From Flavobacteriaceae bacterium CG2_30_31_66 (GTDB lineage: Bacteria > Bacteroidota > Bacteroidia > Flavobacteriales > Flavobacteriaceae): DNA of 64,000 bases. Below, in pieces: positions 26,870 through 36,904 of this stretch; positions within the stretch are counted from its first letter, which is position 1, and each line of letters opens with the position of its first letter. The notes beneath the pieces are model-generated. The model did no database searches and had not been told where the DNA came from. It was given only the letters and a program-made list of their open reading frames with translations. The stretch lies in the NCBI GenBank assembly GCA_001873065.1, contig MNYM01000032.1, positions 1-64,000 on the forward strand. The letters are read 5' to 3'. The position numbers were made by a program, and so were the translations under genes.

Positions 26870-27283
26870 ATGCCAACTATTCAACAATTAGTTCGTAAAG
26901 GAAGAACCAAAATAACTAAGAAGAGTAAATCGGCTGCTTTGTCGTCTTGTCCTCAAAGACGTGGAGTTTGTACACGTGTTTATACTACAACACCAAAAAA
27001 ACCTAATTCAGCAATGCGTAAAGTTGCCAGAGTTAGATTGACAAATGGTAATGAAATAAACGCCTACATTCCAGGTGAAGGACACAACTTACAAGAGCAC
27101 TCGATAGTATTAGTTAGAGGTGGAAGAGTAAAAGACTTACCAGGTGTAAAGTATCACGTAGTTCGTGGCGCTTTAGACACAGCAGGTGTTGCAGGAAGAA
27201 CCCAACGCAGATCGAAATATGGTGCAAAACGCCCAAAACCAGGTCAAGTAGCAGCTGCACCAACAAAAGGTAAGAAAAAGTAA
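26870..27283 (+). CDS. rpsL: 30S ribosomal protein S12
   Basis: S12 sits at the decoding centre and controls translational accuracy. The 137 residues carry the standard [11 protein letters not shown] start, the streptomycin-site motif [10 protein letters not shown] with wild-type lysines, and [13 protein letters not shown] with the second resistance-site lysine also wild-type, so no streptomycin-resistance change is visible. The C-terminal tail is about 13 residues longer than in E. coli, ending in a basic GKKK. First gene of the str operon. Confidence 0.98.
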   Translation: MPTIQQLVRKGRTKITKKSKSAALSSCPQRRGVCTRVYTTTPKKPNSAMRKVARVRLTNGNEINAYIPGEGHNLQEHSIVLVRGGRVKDLPGVKYHVVRGALDTAGVAGRTQRRSKYGAKRPKPGQVAAAPTKGKKK

Positions 27284-27307
27284 TTTAAAATCTTTTAATG
27301 TAAAGAC

Positions 27308-27784
27308 ATGAGAAAAAGAAGAGCCAAAAAAAGAGAGCTTTTACCAGATCCAAAGTTTAATGATCAGTTAGTAACACGTTTTGTAAATAACTTAATGTGG
27401 GATGGTAAAAAGTCTGTGGCGTTTAAAGTATTTTATGATGCACTAGACATCGTAGAACAAAGAAAAACTGACGAAGAGAAGTCAGCTTTAGAAGTTTGGA
27501 AAGATGGATTGTCAAATGTAATGCCTCACGTTGAAGTTCGTTCAAGACGAGTTGGTGGAGCTACCTTTCAAATTCCAATGCAAATTAGACCTGATCGCAA
27601 AGTGTCTATGGCAATAAAGTGGATGATTACTTACACCAGAAAGCGTAATGAAAAAACCATGGCACAACGTTTAGCTGCTGAAATTTTAGCTGCTGCTAAA
27701 GAAGAAGGAGCTGCTGTTAAGAAAAGAATGGATACACACAAAATGGCAGATGCCAATAAAGCATTCTCACACTTCAGATTTTAA
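27308..27784 (+). CDS. rpsG: 30S ribosomal protein S7
   Basis: S7 nucleates assembly of the 16S rRNA head and lines the mRNA exit channel. The 158-residue protein has the conserved start RKRRAKKRELLPDPKFND and the motif PHVEVRSRRVGGATFQIPMQI, which binds the 3' major domain. C-terminal ANKAFSHFRF closes the family alignment. It follows rpsL by 24 bp and is separated from fusA by 3 bp. Confidence 0.98.
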   Translation: MRKRRAKKRELLPDPKFNDQLVTRFVNNLMWDGKKSVAFKVFYDALDIVEQRKTDEEKSALEVWKDGLSNVMPHVEVRSRRVGGATFQIPMQIRPDRKVSMAIKWMITYTRKRNEKTMAQRLAAEILAAAKEEGAAVKKRMDTHKMADANKAFSHFRF

Positions 27785-27787
27785 AAA

Positions 27788-29905
27788 ATGGCAAGAGACT
27801 TAAAATATACAAGAAATATTGGTATTGCAGCGCATATTGATGCTGGTAAAACTACAACTACAGAACGTATTTTGTATTACACAGGAGTATCTCACAAAAT
27901 TGGCGAAGTACATGATGGTGCTGCGACTATGGACTGGATGGAGCAAGAGCAAGAAAGAGGAATCACAATTACTTCTGCAGCAACTACTTGTGAATGGGTT
28001 TTTCCAAGAGAAAATGGTCAACCTACTGATGACTCTATGAGTTATCATTTCAATATTATTGATACTCCTGGTCACGTAGATTTCACTGTTGAAGTAAACA
28101 GATCTTTGCGTGTTTTGGATGGTTTGGTTTTCTTATTTTCAGCAGTTGATGGTGTTGAGCCTCAATCTGAAACTAACTGGAGATTGGCTGATAACTATAA
28201 AGTGCCTAGAATCGGTTTTGTTAATAAAATGGATCGTCAAGGATCTGATTTTATGATGGTTAACAGACAGGTAAAAGAAATGTTAGGTTCTAATGCAGTG
28301 CCTATTGTTTTGCCAATTGGTGATGAATCTGATTTTAGAGGCGTTGTTGATTTGGTAAAAAACAGAGCAATCATTTGGCATGACGAAACCTTAGGAGCTA
28401 CTTTCGATATTATCGATATTCCTGAAGATTTGAAAGAAGAAGCTAAACAATATAGAGCTTTGTTAATTGAAGAAGTAGCAGGCTATGATGAAAATCTTTT
28501 GGAGAAATTCATGGAAGATGAAGATTCAATTACCGAAGATGAAATCCACACTGCATTAAGAGCAGCTGTAACAGATATGGCAATCATTCCTATGATATGT
28601 GGTTCATCATTCAAAAATAAAGGTGTTCAGTTTTTATTAGATGCTGTTTGTCGTTATTTGCCTTCTCCTTTAGATAGAGAAAATATTTACGGAACAGATC
28701 CTGAAACAGGATTAGAAATTTCTCGTAAACCAGATGTAAAAGAACCTTTTGCTGCTTTGGCTTTTAAAATTGCAACTGATCCATTTGTTGGGCGTTTGGC
28801 TTTCTTTAGAGCATATTCAGGAAGATTAGATGCAGGTTCTTATGTTTTGAACAATACATCAGGAAAAAAAGAACGTATTTCTAGAATTTATCAAATGCAT
28901 GCCAACAAGCAAAATGCAATTGATTATATTGAGGCTGGAGATATTGGTGCAGCAGTAGGATTTAAATCAATCAAAACAGGAGATACTCTTTCAGATGAAA
29001 AGCATCCAATTGTTTTAGAATCGATGAATTTTCCTGATCCAGTAATTGGTATCGCTGTTGAACCAAAAACAAAAGCTGATGTTGATAAATTAGGAATGGC
29101 TTTGGCAAAATTAGCTGAAGAAGATCCAACATTTACTGTAAGAACTGATGAGGCTTCGGGCCAAACAATTATATCAGGAATGGGTGAATTACACTTAGAT
29201 ATTATTGTAGATCGTTTAAGACGTGAGTTTAAAGTTGATGTAAATCAAGGGCAACCACAAGTGGAGTATAAAGAAGCAATTACCGCTGCAGCAGAGCACA
29301 GAGAAGTTTACAAAAAACAATCTGGTGGACGTGGTAAATTTGCGGATATTGTTTTCAGAATGGAGCCTGCGGATGCTGGTTTTCAAGGATTGCAATTCGA
29401 ATCAGTAATCAAAGGAGGAAATATTCCGAAAGAGTTTGTTCCGTCGATTGAAAAAGGATTTAGAGAAGCAATGAAAAACGGTCCTTTGGCTGGTTACGAA
29501 ATGGATTCTATGAAAGTTACTGTAATGGATGGTTCGTTTCACGCTGTCGATTCTGACCAATTATCATTTGAATTGGCTGCGAAAATGGGTTATAAAGCTG
29601 CTGCTAAATCTGCAAAAGCAAAAATCATGGAGCCTATCATGAAGTTAGAAGTGATAACTCCTGAAGAAAATATGGGAGATATTGTTGGAGATTTAAACAG
29701 AAGAAGAGGTCAAGTATCAGACATGTCTGATAGAGCGGGTTCAAAAGTTGTAAAAGCTACAGTGCCATTATCAGAAATGTTTGGTTATGTAACTTCTTTA
29801 AGAACAATGTCCTCTGGTAGAGCAACTTCTACTATGGAATTTTCACACTATGAAGAAACACCTTCAGGTATTTCAGAAGCTGTAATTGCAGCTGCTAAAG
29901 GGTAA
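27788..29905 (+). CDS. fusA: Elongation factor G
   Basis: EF-G is the GTPase that drives tRNA-mRNA translocation. The 705 residues cover all five domains: G domain with G1 [13 protein letters not shown] (15-27), the DTPGHVDFT switch II motif and NKMDRQG for guanine recognition; domain II; domain III ([20 protein letters not shown]); domain IV; and C-terminal domain V ([21 protein letters not shown]). Length and order fit canonical EF-G rather than a ribosome-recycling paralogue. No tuf gene follows; rpsJ does. Confidence 0.98.
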   Translation: MARDLKYTRNIGIAAHIDAGKTTTTERILYYTGVSHKIGEVHDGAATMDWMEQEQERGITITSAATTCEWVFPRENGQPTDDSMSYHFNIIDTPGHVDFTVEVNRSLRVLDGLVFLFSAVDGVEPQSETNWRLADNYKVPRIGFVNKMDRQGSDFMMVNRQVKEMLGSNAVPIVLPIGDESDFRGVVDLVKNRAIIWHDETLGATFDIIDIPEDLKEEAKQYRALLIEEVAGYDENLLEKFMEDEDSITEDEIHTALRAAVTDMAIIPMICGSSFKNKGVQFLLDAVCRYLPSPLDRENIYGTDPETGLEISRKPDVKEPFAALAFKIATDPFVGRLAFFRAYSGRLDAGSYVLNNTSGKKERISRIYQMHANKQNAIDYIEAGDIGAAVGFKSIKTGDTLSDEKHPIVLESMNFPDPVIGIAVEPKTKADVDKLGMALAKLAEEDPTFTVRTDEASGQTIISGMGELHLDIIVDRLRREFKVDVNQGQPQVEYKEAITAAAEHREVYKKQSGGRGKFADIVFRMEPADAGFQGLQFESVIKGGNIPKEFVPSIEKGFREAMKNGPLAGYEMDSMKVTVMDGSFHAVDSDQLSFELAAKMGYKAAAKSAKAKIMEPIMKLEVITPEENMGDIVGDLNRRRGQVSDMSDRAGSKVVKATVPLSEMFGYVTSLRTMSSGRATSTMEFSHYEETPSGISEAVIAAAKG

Positions 29906-29923
29906 TCTACTAAATAATACACG

Positions 29924-30229
29924 ATGAGTCAAAAAATTAGAATAAAATTAAAATCTTACGATTACAATTTGGTAGACAAATCTGCTGAAAAAATTGTAAA
30001 GACAGTAAAGAGTACTGGAGCTGTTGTAAACGGTCCAATTCCTTTACCAACGAATAAAAAAATATTTACGGTTTTACGTTCACCTCACGTGAATAAAAAA
30101 TCAAGAGAACAATTTCAATTATCTGCATACATGCGTTTGTTAGATATTTACAGTTCATCGTCTAAAACCATTGATGCACTTATGAAATTAGAACTTCCTA
30201 GTGGAGTTGAAGTAGAAATAAAAGTATAA
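29924..30229 (+). CDS. rpsJ: 30S ribosomal protein S10
   Basis: S10 (NusE) binds the 30S head and also pairs with NusG in transcription antitermination. The 101-residue protein has [22 protein letters not shown] and the rRNA-binding loop [23 protein letters not shown]. In E. coli rpsJ heads the S10 operon; here a strong hairpin and a fresh promoter separate it from rplC, so it behaves as the last gene of the str operon. Confidence 0.97.
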   Translation: MSQKIRIKLKSYDYNLVDKSAEKIVKTVKSTGAVVNGPIPLPTNKKIFTVLRSPHVNKKSREQFQLSAYMRLLDIYSSSSKTIDALMKLELPSGVEVEIKV

Positions 30230-30240
30230 TTTTTTTATAA

Positions 30241-30277
30241 AATATTTCGGTTTAGCTTTGTTGAACCGAAATATTTT
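30241..30277 (+). terminator. Terminator after rpsJ with perfect 13-bp stem
   Basis: AAATATTTCGGTT (30241-30253) pairs perfectly with AACCGAAATATTT (30265-30277) around an 11-base loop, ending in a T-run (30275-30279). The loop contains the -33 TTTG of the next promoter. Confidence 0.75.
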
Positions 30278-30288
30278 TATACTTTTGC
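30258..30288 (+). promoter_or_regulatory. Promoter of the S10 operon (rplC onward)
   Basis: TTTG at 30258-30261, a 19-base spacer and TACTTTTG at 30281-30288, a full Bacteroidota promoter. It overlaps the rpsJ terminator and leaves a leader of about 175 bases before rplC. Confidence 0.7.
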
Positions 30289-30386
30289 AACCCGAATTAG
30301 AGTAGGGTAAAGCTATTTTTTTGATTTCCATTAAAATAGTAACATGTCCAGAGCGTTTCGCAAAGGAAAAACGGTAAAAACAAATT

Positions 30387-30421
30387 CAGCGTTGAAAGTG
30401 TTTTTACGCTGTTTTTTTTTT
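30387..30421 (+). promoter_or_regulatory. Attenuator-like hairpin in the rplC leader
   Basis: CAGCGT (30387-30392) pairs with ACGCTG (30406-30411) and is followed at once by ten T residues (30412-30421), an intrinsic-terminator layout inside the leader. An upstream GTAAAAAC (30374-30381) can pair with GTTTTTAC (30400-30407), which shares two bases with the terminator stem and could compete with it. Confidence 0.55.
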
Positions 30422-30470
30422 GAAACTCAAAAGGAACAAAAAATAAAACAAATTAATTAATAATTAAAAC

Positions 30471-31088
30471 ATGTCTGGGTTAATAGGTAGAAAAATTGGA
30501 ATGACCAGCTTATTTGATGAAAACGGGAAAAATATTCCTTGTACAGTAATCGAAGCAGGTCCTTGCGTTGTTACCCAAGTCAGAACCAAAGAGGTTGACG
30601 GCTACAATGCGTTGCAACTTGGTTTCGATGACAAAAAGGCAAAGAGTTCTAACAAAGCGTTAGACGGTCACTTTAAAAAAGCTGGCACCACTGCTAAGAA
30701 AAAAGTCGTTGAATTCCAAGGGTTTGAAGAAGATTTTAAATTAGGTGATTCTTTAACTGTATCATTTTTTACAGAAGGAGAGTTCGTTGATGTATCAGGT
30801 GTATCAAAGGGAAAAGGTTTCCAAGGTGTTGTAAAACTTCACGGCTTTGCTGGTGTTGGTCAGGCCACACATGGTCAACACAATCGTTTAAGAGCTCCTG
30901 GGTCAGTAGGTGCTGCATCCTATCCAGCAAGAGTATTCAAAGGGATGAGAATGGCAGGAAGAATGGGTGGTGATAATGTGAAAGTACAAAATTTAAAAGT
31001 ATTAAAGGTAGTTCCGGAAAAGAACTTGCTTGTTGTTAAGGGAGCAGTTCCTGGTCACAAAAATGCTTTTGTAACTATTCAGAAATAA
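30471..31088 (+). CDS. rplC: 50S ribosomal protein L3
   Basis: L3 starts 50S assembly and reaches toward the peptidyl-transferase centre. The 205 residues begin [22 protein letters not shown] and carry the conserved loop [35 protein letters not shown], which contains the Gln methylated by PrmB in other bacteria. First gene after the long leader with an attenuator-like hairpin. Its TAA overlaps the rplD ATG by one base (TAATG). Confidence 0.97.
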   Translation: MSGLIGRKIGMTSLFDENGKNIPCTVIEAGPCVVTQVRTKEVDGYNALQLGFDDKKAKSSNKALDGHFKKAGTTAKKKVVEFQGFEEDFKLGDSLTVSFFTEGEFVDVSGVSKGKGFQGVVKLHGFAGVGQATHGQHNRLRAPGSVGAASYPARVFKGMRMAGRMGGDNVKVQNLKVLKVVPEKNLLVVKGAVPGHKNAFVTIQK

Positions 31089-31717
31089 TGGAAGTAGCAG
31101 TTTTAGATATTACAGGTAAAGATACAGGTAGAAAAGTTGAACTTTCTAATGATGTATTTGGAATAGCACCAAACGATCATGCAATTTATTTAGATGTTAA
31201 ACAATTTCTTGCTAATCAAAGACAAGGAACACACAAGTCTAAAGAAAAAGCTGAAGTCTCAGGTTCTACAAGAAAGATAAAAAAACAAAAAGGAACTGGT
31301 ACTGCAAGAGCAGGCTCAATTAAATCAGGTGTTTTTAGAGGTGGAGGACGTTTTTTCGGACCAAGACCAAGAAGCTATTCTTTTAAATTGAATAAAAATT
31401 TAAAACGTTTAGCTCGTAAATCAGCCTTAAGTATTCAAGCTAATGGTAACAATTTAGTAGTAATTGAAGACTTCAATTTTGAATCTCCAAAAACTAAAAA
31501 TTTTGTTGACATTTTAAAAGCTTTAGAGTTAGATACCAAAAAATCACTGTTTGTTTTAGGTGATATCAACGAAAATGTGTATTTATCTTCAAGAAATTTA
31601 AAATCTTCAAAAGTAATCAATACTTCAGAATTAAACACTTATGGTATTTTAAATGCCAATAAGATAGTTTTTACTGAGGGTTCTTTAGAAGGTTTACATA
31701 CAAACTTTAATAAATAG
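31088..31717 (+). CDS. rplD: 50S ribosomal protein L4
   Basis: L4 lines the constriction of the peptide exit tunnel and, in E. coli, represses the S10 operon. The 209-residue protein has the tunnel loop [39 protein letters not shown] at about residues 70-108 and a C-terminal alpha/beta domain. The start overlaps the rplC stop, implying coupled translation. Whether it autoregulates through the upstream leader is an open, testable point. Confidence 0.97.
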   Translation: MEVAVLDITGKDTGRKVELSNDVFGIAPNDHAIYLDVKQFLANQRQGTHKSKEKAEVSGSTRKIKKQKGTGTARAGSIKSGVFRGGGRFFGPRPRSYSFKLNKNLKRLARKSALSIQANGNNLVVIEDFNFESPKTKNFVDILKALELDTKKSLFVLGDINENVYLSSRNLKSSKVINTSELNTYGILNANKIVFTEGSLEGLHTNFNK

Positions 31718-31726
31718 GGAATCAAA

Positions 31727-32017
31727 ATGAGTATTTTAGTAAAACCTATTATAACGGAAAAAGCAACAAATGACAGCGAAGTTAATAATCGTTATACATT
31801 TGTTGTAGCAAAAAAAGCTAATAAACTAGAAATCAAAAGTGCTATTCAAGCAGTTTATGGCGTTTCTATTTCAAGTATCAAAACTTTAAATTATCCAGTT
31901 CAAAAAAGCACAAAATACACCAAAAAAGGATTGGTTACAGGTGTCAAAGGCGGATACAAAAAAGCAATTGTGCAGTTAGCTGAAGGAGAAAGTATTGATT
32001 TTTATAACAATCTTTAA
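31727..32017 (+). CDS. rplW: 50S ribosomal protein L23
   Basis: L23 surrounds the tunnel exit and docks trigger factor and signal recognition particle. The 96-residue protein starts [26 protein letters not shown], the family signature, and contains the rRNA-binding arm around [24 protein letters not shown]. Spaced 9 bp after rplD. Confidence 0.97.
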   Translation: MSILVKPIITEKATNDSEVNNRYTFVVAKKANKLEIKSAIQAVYGVSISSIKTLNYPVQKSTKYTKKGLVTGVKGGYKKAIVQLAEGESIDFYNNL

Positions 32018-32031
32018 GAAAAAAGACAACA

Positions 32032-32856
32032 ATGTCAGTTAGAAAATTAAAACCAATAACACCAGGTCAGCGTTTTAGAGTTGTAAATGGGTTCGACACC
32101 ATATCAACTGATAAGCCGGAAAAAAGCTTAATTGCTCCGAAAAAAAGATCTGGAGGTCGAAATAGTCAAGGTAGAATGACGACCCGCAATATAGGGGGTG
32201 GTCATAAACAAAAATATCGTACAATCGATTTTAAAAGGGACAAGTTCGGTATTCCTGCAACTGTAAAAACTATTGAATATGATCCAAATCGTACAGCTTT
32301 CATAGCATTATTATTCTATGCTGATGGTGATAAACGTTATGTGATTGCTCAAAATGGTTTGCAAGTTGATCAAGTAATAATTTCTGGTAGTGGAGTTTCT
32401 CCAGAAATCGGAAATGCTTTACCTTTAAGTGAAATCCCTTTGGGAACTACAATATCATGTATAGAATTGCGTCCTGGGCAAGGAGCTGTAATGGCACGTT
32501 CAGCTGGTTCTTTTGCTCAATTAATGGCAAGAGACGGTAAGTATGCAACTGTAAAACTTCCTTCAGGCGAAACTAGATTAATTCTTTTAACTTGCATGGC
32601 TACAATCGGAGTTGTTTCAAACTCTGACCATCAGTTATTAGTTTCTGGTAAAGCGGGTAGAAGAAGATGGTTAGGAAGAAGACCAAGAGTTAATGCAGTA
32701 AGAATGAACCCTGTAGATCACCCAATGGGTGGTGGAGAAGGTCGTGCTTCTGGAGGTCATCCAAGATCAAGAAATGGTATCCCTGCAAAAGGATATAAAA
32801 CTAGATCTAAAACCAAAGCTAGTAACAAGTACATCGTAGAACGTAGAAAGAAATAA
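32032..32856 (+). CDS. rplB: 50S ribosomal protein L2
   Basis: L2 is needed for subunit joining and peptidyl transfer. The 274 residues have the N-terminal [13 protein letters not shown], the OB/SH3 core ([22 protein letters not shown]) and the C-terminal [22 protein letters not shown] with the conserved histidine that approaches the catalytic centre. Full length and canonical. Confidence 0.98.
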   Translation: MSVRKLKPITPGQRFRVVNGFDTISTDKPEKSLIAPKKRSGGRNSQGRMTTRNIGGGHKQKYRTIDFKRDKFGIPATVKTIEYDPNRTAFIALLFYADGDKRYVIAQNGLQVDQVIISGSGVSPEIGNALPLSEIPLGTTISCIELRPGQGAVMARSAGSFAQLMARDGKYATVKLPSGETRLILLTCMATIGVVSNSDHQLLVSGKAGRRRWLGRRPRVNAVRMNPVDHPMGGGEGRASGGHPRSRNGIPAKGYKTRSKTKASNKYIVERRKK

Positions 32857-32863
32857 TTAAGTT

Positions 32864-33142
32864 ATGGCAAGATCATTAAAAAAAGGACCTTTCGTTCACT
32901 ATAAGTTAGAGAAAAAAGTATTGGCTAACGTAGAAGCTGGAAGCAAAACTGTTATAAAAACTTGGTCAAGAGCAAGTATGATTACACCAGATTTTGTTGG
33001 ACAAACGATTGCTGTTCACAATGGACGTCAGTTTGTGCCAGTTTATGTTACTGAAAACATGGTAGGGCACAAATTAGGTGAATTTTCACCAACGCGTTCT
33101 TTTAGAGGACATGCAGGTGCAAAAAATAAAGGTAAAAAATAG
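32864..33142 (+). CDS. rpsS: 30S ribosomal protein S19
   Basis: S19 lies on the 30S head near the A site and forms intersubunit bridges. The 92 residues include [18 protein letters not shown] at the N-terminus and the signature [20 protein letters not shown]. It follows rplB by 7 bp and precedes rplV by 7 bp. Confidence 0.98.
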   Translation: MARSLKKGPFVHYKLEKKVLANVEAGSKTVIKTWSRASMITPDFVGQTIAVHNGRQFVPVYVTENMVGHKLGEFSPTRSFRGHAGAKNKGKK

Positions 33143-33149
33143 GTAGGAA

Positions 33150-33554
33150 ATGGGAGTTCGTAAAAAAAACATGGCAGATCAGATAAAAGCAGATAAAAAG
33201 CAACGCGCTTTTGCAAAGCTTACTAACTGTCCTACATCACCAAGAAAAATGCGTTTGGTAGCTGATCAAGTAAGAGGTATTGAAGTTGAAAAAGCTTTGT
33301 ATATTTTAAAATTCAGCCCAAAAGATGCTTCAAAAAATTTAGAGAAATTATTATTGTCTGCTATTGCAAACTGGCAAGCTAAAAATGAAAACTCTAGCAT
33401 AGAAGAAGCAGGTTTATTTGTAAAATCTATTTGTGTAGATAGCGCTGGAATGTTAAAAAGATTAAGACCAGCTCCACAAGGGCGTGCTCATAGAATTCGT
33501 AAGCGTTCAAATCACGTTACATTAGAATTAGGAAGTAAAAATTTAAGTAAATAA
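33150..33554 (+). CDS. rplV: 50S ribosomal protein L22
   Basis: L22 extends a beta-hairpin into the exit tunnel. The 134-residue protein has the conserved core [18 protein letters not shown] and the tunnel hairpin [27 protein letters not shown], the site of macrolide-resistance changes elsewhere; it looks intact here. An alternative ATG at residue 8 exists, but the GVRKK start fits flavobacterial relatives. Confidence 0.96.
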   Translation: MGVRKKNMADQIKADKKQRAFAKLTNCPTSPRKMRLVADQVRGIEVEKALYILKFSPKDASKNLEKLLLSAIANWQAKNENSSIEEAGLFVKSICVDSAGMLKRLRPAPQGRAHRIRKRSNHVTLELGSKNLSK

Positions 33555-33565
33555 TCTAAGTAGAA

Positions 33566-34291
33566 ATGGGACAAAAAACGAATCCAATAGGAAATCGATT
33601 AGGAATCATCAGAGGTTGGGAGTCTAACTGGTTTGGTGGTAATGACTACGGAGATAAAATTGCTGAAGATGATAAGATAAGAAAGTATGTAAATGCTAGA
33701 TTATCAAAAGCAAGTGTTTCTAGAATATTTATTGAGCGTACGCTTAAACTTGTTACCGTTACTATTACTACTGCACGTCCAGGTATCATCATTGGCAAAG
33801 GAGGTCAAGAGGTAGACAAGTTAAAAGAAGAGCTTAAAAAAATTACTAGTAAAGAAGTTCAAATTAATATTTTTGAAATTAAACGTCCAGAATTAGATGC
33901 AAATTTAGTTGCAATTAGTGTTGCTCGTCAAATTGAAAATAGAATTTCTTACAAGAGAGCAATCAAAATGGCAATTACTGCTACAATGAAAATGAATGCT
34001 GAAGGAATTAAAATTCAAATTTCAGGTCGTTTGAATGGTGCAGAGATGGCTCGTTCCGAACATTTTAAAGAAGGAAGAATTCCTCTTTCTACTTTCAGAG
34101 CTGATATTGATTATTCACTTGCTGAAGCTCATACTACCTATGGAAGATTAGGAATTAAAGTATGGATTATGAAGGGTGAGGTTTATGGAAAAAGAGAACT
34201 ATCTCCACTAGTAGGTTTGGCTAAAAAACAAGCTCCTACTACGAAAGGTGCTGCTAGTCCTGCAAAACGCCAACCTCGTAAAAGAAAATAA
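33566..34291 (+). CDS. rpsC: 30S ribosomal protein S3
   Basis: S3 guards the mRNA entry tunnel and has helicase activity. The 241 residues start [22 protein letters not shown] and contain the KH domain with the RNA-binding loop [18 protein letters not shown]. The C-terminal domain has [33 protein letters not shown] basic tail ([11 protein letters not shown]) is longer than in E. coli. Confidence 0.98.
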   Translation: MGQKTNPIGNRLGIIRGWESNWFGGNDYGDKIAEDDKIRKYVNARLSKASVSRIFIERTLKLVTVTITTARPGIIIGKGGQEVDKLKEELKKITSKEVQINIFEIKRPELDANLVAISVARQIENRISYKRAIKMAITATMKMNAEGIKIQISGRLNGAEMARSEHFKEGRIPLSTFRADIDYSLAEAHTTYGRLGIKVWIMKGEVYGKRELSPLVGLAKKQAPTTKGAASPAKRQPRKRK

Positions 34292-34312
34292 TTTTTAAAT
34301 TAGAAATTAAAA

Positions 34313-34744
34313 ATGTTACAGCCAAAAAGAGTAAAATACCGTAAGGTACAGAAGTTGAAGGGAAACATGCACGGTAATACTGGCAGAGGAAGCCAACTTT
34401 CTAACGGGATGTTTGGTATCAAATCTCTAGATCAAGATTTATTAACTTCAAGACAAATAGAAGCAGCACGTATTGCAGCAACTCGTTTTATGAAGAGAGA
34501 AGGACAGTTGTGGATTAAAATTTTTCCAGATAAACCTATTACCAAAAAACCATTAGAAGTTCGTATGGGTAAAGGTAAGGGTGCTCCAGATCATTACGTT
34601 TCTGTTATTAAACCAGGTAGAATTTTGTTCGAAGTTGGAGGAGTTCCATTAAGTGTTGCAAAAGAAGCTTTAAGATTAGCAGCTCAAAAACTCCCAGTTA
34701 AAACTAGGTTTATAGTAGCAAGGGATTTTGATTTTAACGCATAA
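34313..34744 (+). CDS. rplP: 50S ribosomal protein L16
   Basis: L16 organises the A-site tRNA binding region of the 50S subunit. The 143-residue protein begins [21 protein letters not shown] and has [33 protein letters not shown], containing the arginine that YcfD hydroxylates in other bacteria. Normal length for the family. Confidence 0.97.
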   Translation: MLQPKRVKYRKVQKLKGNMHGNTGRGSQLSNGMFGIKSLDQDLLTSRQIEAARIAATRFMKREGQLWIKIFPDKPITKKPLEVRMGKGKGAPDHYVSVIKPGRILFEVGGVPLSVAKEALRLAAQKLPVKTRFIVARDFDFNA

Positions 34745-34755
34745 TTCTATACAAA

Positions 34756-34947
34756 ATGAAACAATCAGAAATAAAAGAATTATCCCTGGCAGATCTTCAA
34801 GAGAAGCTAGGAGTGTTGCAAAAAAATTACACTGATCTTAAAATGGCTCATACAATTACACCGTTAGAAAATCCGTTGCAATTAAGAGGCCTAAGAAGAA
34901 CTGTAGCAAGAATTGCAACAGAATTAACAAAAAGAGAATTACAATAA
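34756..34947 (+). CDS. rpmC: 50S ribosomal protein L29
   Basis: L29 is a small helical protein at the tunnel exit beside L23. The 63 residues show KQSEIKELSLADLQEKLGVLQKNY and the C-terminal signature NPLQLRGLRRTVARIATELTKREL. Sits between rplP and rpsQ as in most bacteria. Confidence 0.96.
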   Translation: MKQSEIKELSLADLQEKLGVLQKNYTDLKMAHTITPLENPLQLRGLRRTVARIATELTKRELQ

Positions 34948-34967
34948 TTCTATAGTCAGTTTTAAAG

Positions 34968-35225
34968 ATGGAAAAAAGAAATCTTAGAAAAGAGAGAATA
35001 GGTGTTGTTTCTAGTAACAAAATGGAGAAATCTATTGTTGTTTCAGAAGTAAAAAGAGTAAAACACCCAATGTACGGAAAGTTCGTATTAAAAACTAAGA
35101 AGTACGTTGCACACGACGAAAAGAATGATTGCAACGAAGGTGATACTGTTAGGATCATGGAGACAAGACCTATGAGTAAATCTAAACGTTGGAGATTAGT
35201 TGAAATCCTAGAAAGAGCTAAATAA
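34968..35225 (+). CDS. rpsQ: 30S ribosomal protein S17
   Basis: S17 is an early-binding OB-fold protein on the 16S 5' domain. The 85 residues have [34 protein letters not shown] and the [23 protein letters not shown] signature. The rplN ATG follows its stop by 1 base. Confidence 0.97.
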   Translation: MEKRNLRKERIGVVSSNKMEKSIVVSEVKRVKHPMYGKFVLKTKKYVAHDEKNDCNEGDTVRIMETRPMSKSKRWRLVEILERAK

Positions 35226-35226
35226 T

Positions 35227-35595
35227 ATGTTACAGACAGAATCAAGATTAAAAGTAGCAGACAATACTGGAGCTAAGGAAGTTTTAGTAATCAGAGTTTT
35301 AGGAGGTACAAAAAAGCGTTACGCAAGTATTGGTGACAAAATTGTTGTAACTATAAAAGCCGCAACTCCTAACGGAACTGTAAAAAAAGGTCAAGTATCA
35401 AGAGCCGTTGTTGTAAGAACTAAAAAAGAAGTAAGACGTAAAGACGGTTCATATATTCGTTTTGATGACAATGCTTGTGTACTTTTAAATCCTGCAGAGG
35501 AAATGAGAGGAACACGTGTTTTTGGTCCTGTAGCTCGTGAACTTCGTGAGAAACAATTCATGAAAATAGTATCATTAGCACCTGAAGTGCTTTAA
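35227..35595 (+). CDS. rplN: 50S ribosomal protein L14
   Basis: L14 forms an intersubunit bridge and is the docking site of the silencing factor RsfS. The 122-residue protein begins [32 protein letters not shown] and ends with [28 protein letters not shown], both highly conserved. Confidence 0.98.
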   Translation: MLQTESRLKVADNTGAKEVLVIRVLGGTKKRYASIGDKIVVTIKAATPNGTVKKGQVSRAVVVRTKKEVRRKDGSYIRFDDNACVLLNPAEEMRGTRVFGPVARELREKQFMKIVSLAPEVL

Positions 35596-35606
35596 ATAAT
35601 TATAAA

Positions 35607-35909
35607 ATGAAGAAATTCAAAATTAAATCAGGTGATACTGTAAAAGTAATTGCTGGAGACCATAAAGGATCTGAAGGCAAAGTATTACAAATCATCAAAG
35701 ATAAAGACAGAGTGTTAGTTGAGGGTGTAAATCTGGTTTCTAAACATACTAAACCAAGTGCTAAAAGTCCTCAAGGTGGTATCGTAAAAAAGGAAGCGTC
35801 GTTACACATTTCAAATGTTTTGTTGGTTGATGGTGGTGTAGCTGTAAGAGTAGGTTATAAAGTTGATGGAGATACTAAAACTAGAATTTCTAAAAAAACT
35901 AAAAAATAA
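35607..35909 (+). CDS. rplX: 50S ribosomal protein L24
   Basis: L24 initiates 50S assembly and lies near the tunnel exit. The 100-residue protein has a KOW motif ([23 protein letters not shown]) and the family signature [34 protein letters not shown]. Standard spc-segment position between rplN and rplE. Confidence 0.97.
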   Translation: MKKFKIKSGDTVKVIAGDHKGSEGKVLQIIKDKDRVLVEGVNLVSKHTKPSAKSPQGGIVKKEASLHISNVLLVDGGVAVRVGYKVDGDTKTRISKKTKK

Positions 35910-35917
35910 GAATAATC

Positions 35918-36469
35918 ATGAGTTACGTACCAAGATTAAAAGCAGAATATAAAGAAAGAGTCGTGAGTGCTCTTATCGAAGAATTTAGTTACAAAAATGT
36001 AATGCAAGTTCCTAAATTAGAAAAAATAGTTGTTTCTAAAGGTGTTGGTGCTGCTATTGCTGACAAAAAATTAGTTGATTATGCTGTTGAAGAATTGACT
36101 AAAATTACTGGTCAAAGAGCTATATCAACAATCTCTAAAAAAGACGTTGCAAATTTCAAGCTGCGTAAAGGTTCTCCTATCGGAGCAAAGGTTACTTTGA
36201 GAGGAGATAAAATGTATGAATTTTTAGACAGATTAATTACAGCATCTTTACCACGTGTGAGAGATTTCAATGGAATTAAAGCCAATGGTTTTGATGGAAG
36301 AGGTAATTACAATCTTGGAATCACTGAACAAATCATTTACCCAGAAATAAATATTGACCAAGTAAAGAAAATCAATGGTATGGATATTACTTTCGTAACA
36401 ACTGCTAAAACTGATAAAGAAGCAAAGTCTTTATTAGGGGAATTAGGGTTACCATTTAAAAAAAATTAA
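35918..36469 (+). CDS. rplE: 50S ribosomal protein L5
   Basis: L5 binds 5S rRNA and contacts P-site tRNA. The 183 residues start [17 protein letters not shown] and include [31 protein letters not shown] and [11 protein letters not shown]. The stop is 3 bp before rpsN. Confidence 0.98.
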   Translation: MSYVPRLKAEYKERVVSALIEEFSYKNVMQVPKLEKIVVSKGVGAAIADKKLVDYAVEELTKITGQRAISTISKKDVANFKLRKGSPIGAKVTLRGDKMYEFLDRLITASLPRVRDFNGIKANGFDGRGNYNLGITEQIIYPEINIDQVKKINGMDITFVTTAKTDKEAKSLLGELGLPFKKN

Positions 36470-36472
36470 CAA

Positions 36473-36742
36473 ATGGCTAAAGAATCAATGAAAGCTCGTG
36501 AACTTAAAAGAGCTAAAACTGTTGCAAAATATGCTGAAAAAAGAAAGGCTTTAAAAGAAGCTGGAGATTTTGAAGGATTACAAAAATTACCTAAAAATGC
36601 TTCACCAGTAAGAATGCACAATAGATGTAAACTAACTGGACGCCCAAGAGGATACATGAGACAGTTTGGATTATCTCGTGTTACATTCCGTGAAATGGCA
36701 AACCAAGGTTTAATTCCTGGGGTTACCAAAGCAAGTTGGTAA
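36473..36742 (+). CDS. rpsN: 30S ribosomal protein S14 (zinc-independent long form)
   Basis: S14 helps assemble the 30S head. The 89-residue length, [26 protein letters not shown] start and [28 protein letters not shown] signature mark the long form. It has a single cysteine, so the CxxC pairs of the short zinc-binding form are absent. The gene ends a block: a gap of 162 bp with a promoter and structured leader follows. Confidence 0.97.
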   Translation: MAKESMKARELKRAKTVAKYAEKRKALKEAGDFEGLQKLPKNASPVRMHNRCKLTGRPRGYMRQFGLSRVTFREMANQGLIPGVTKASW

Positions 36743-36780
36743 GTAACCAAAATAAATTCATAAATATTAAATAGAATGTG

Positions 36781-36788
36781 TATCTTTG
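36781..36788 (+). promoter_or_regulatory. Internal promoter element before rpsH
   Basis: TATCTTTG, an exact TAnnTTTG match in the largest gap of the spc segment. Transcription would start near 36792, exactly where a 7-bp closing stem of the leader begins. No clear -33 element is seen. Confidence 0.5.
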
Positions 36789-36792
36789 CACG

Positions 36793-36871
36793 CTCTATTT
36801 TTTTGAGTAAAAGAATTTTTAACTGATTGTAGGTTCAAACATCACAAGTTAATCTTGTAGGTTCAATAGAG
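36793..36871 (+). ncRNA. Structured leader of the rpsH-onward unit
   Basis: CTCTATT (36793-36799) pairs perfectly with AATAGAG (36865-36871), closing an approximately 79-nt leader. Inside are ACAAG (36844-36848)/CTTGT (36854-36858) and a 12-base direct repeat TTGTAGGTTCAA at 36827-36838 and 36855-36866. I know no named family that fits; it may be a ribosomal-protein-binding leader. Confidence 0.4.
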
Positions 36872-36904
36872 ATTTTGAAAACCATAATCGCAATTTAAAT
36901 AAAT

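Noticed and set aside
29906..30470. Missing tuf gene after fusA as a sign of deletion
   Set aside because: In this phylum tuf is commonly elsewhere and rpsJ following fusA is normal, so the order is not anomalous.
34856..35245. A 129-codon minus-strand frame opposite rpmC, rpsQ and rplN
   Set aside because: It lies wholly antisense to three certain ribosomal genes and its hydrophobic sequence reflects complementary codons, with no promoter or homologous motif.
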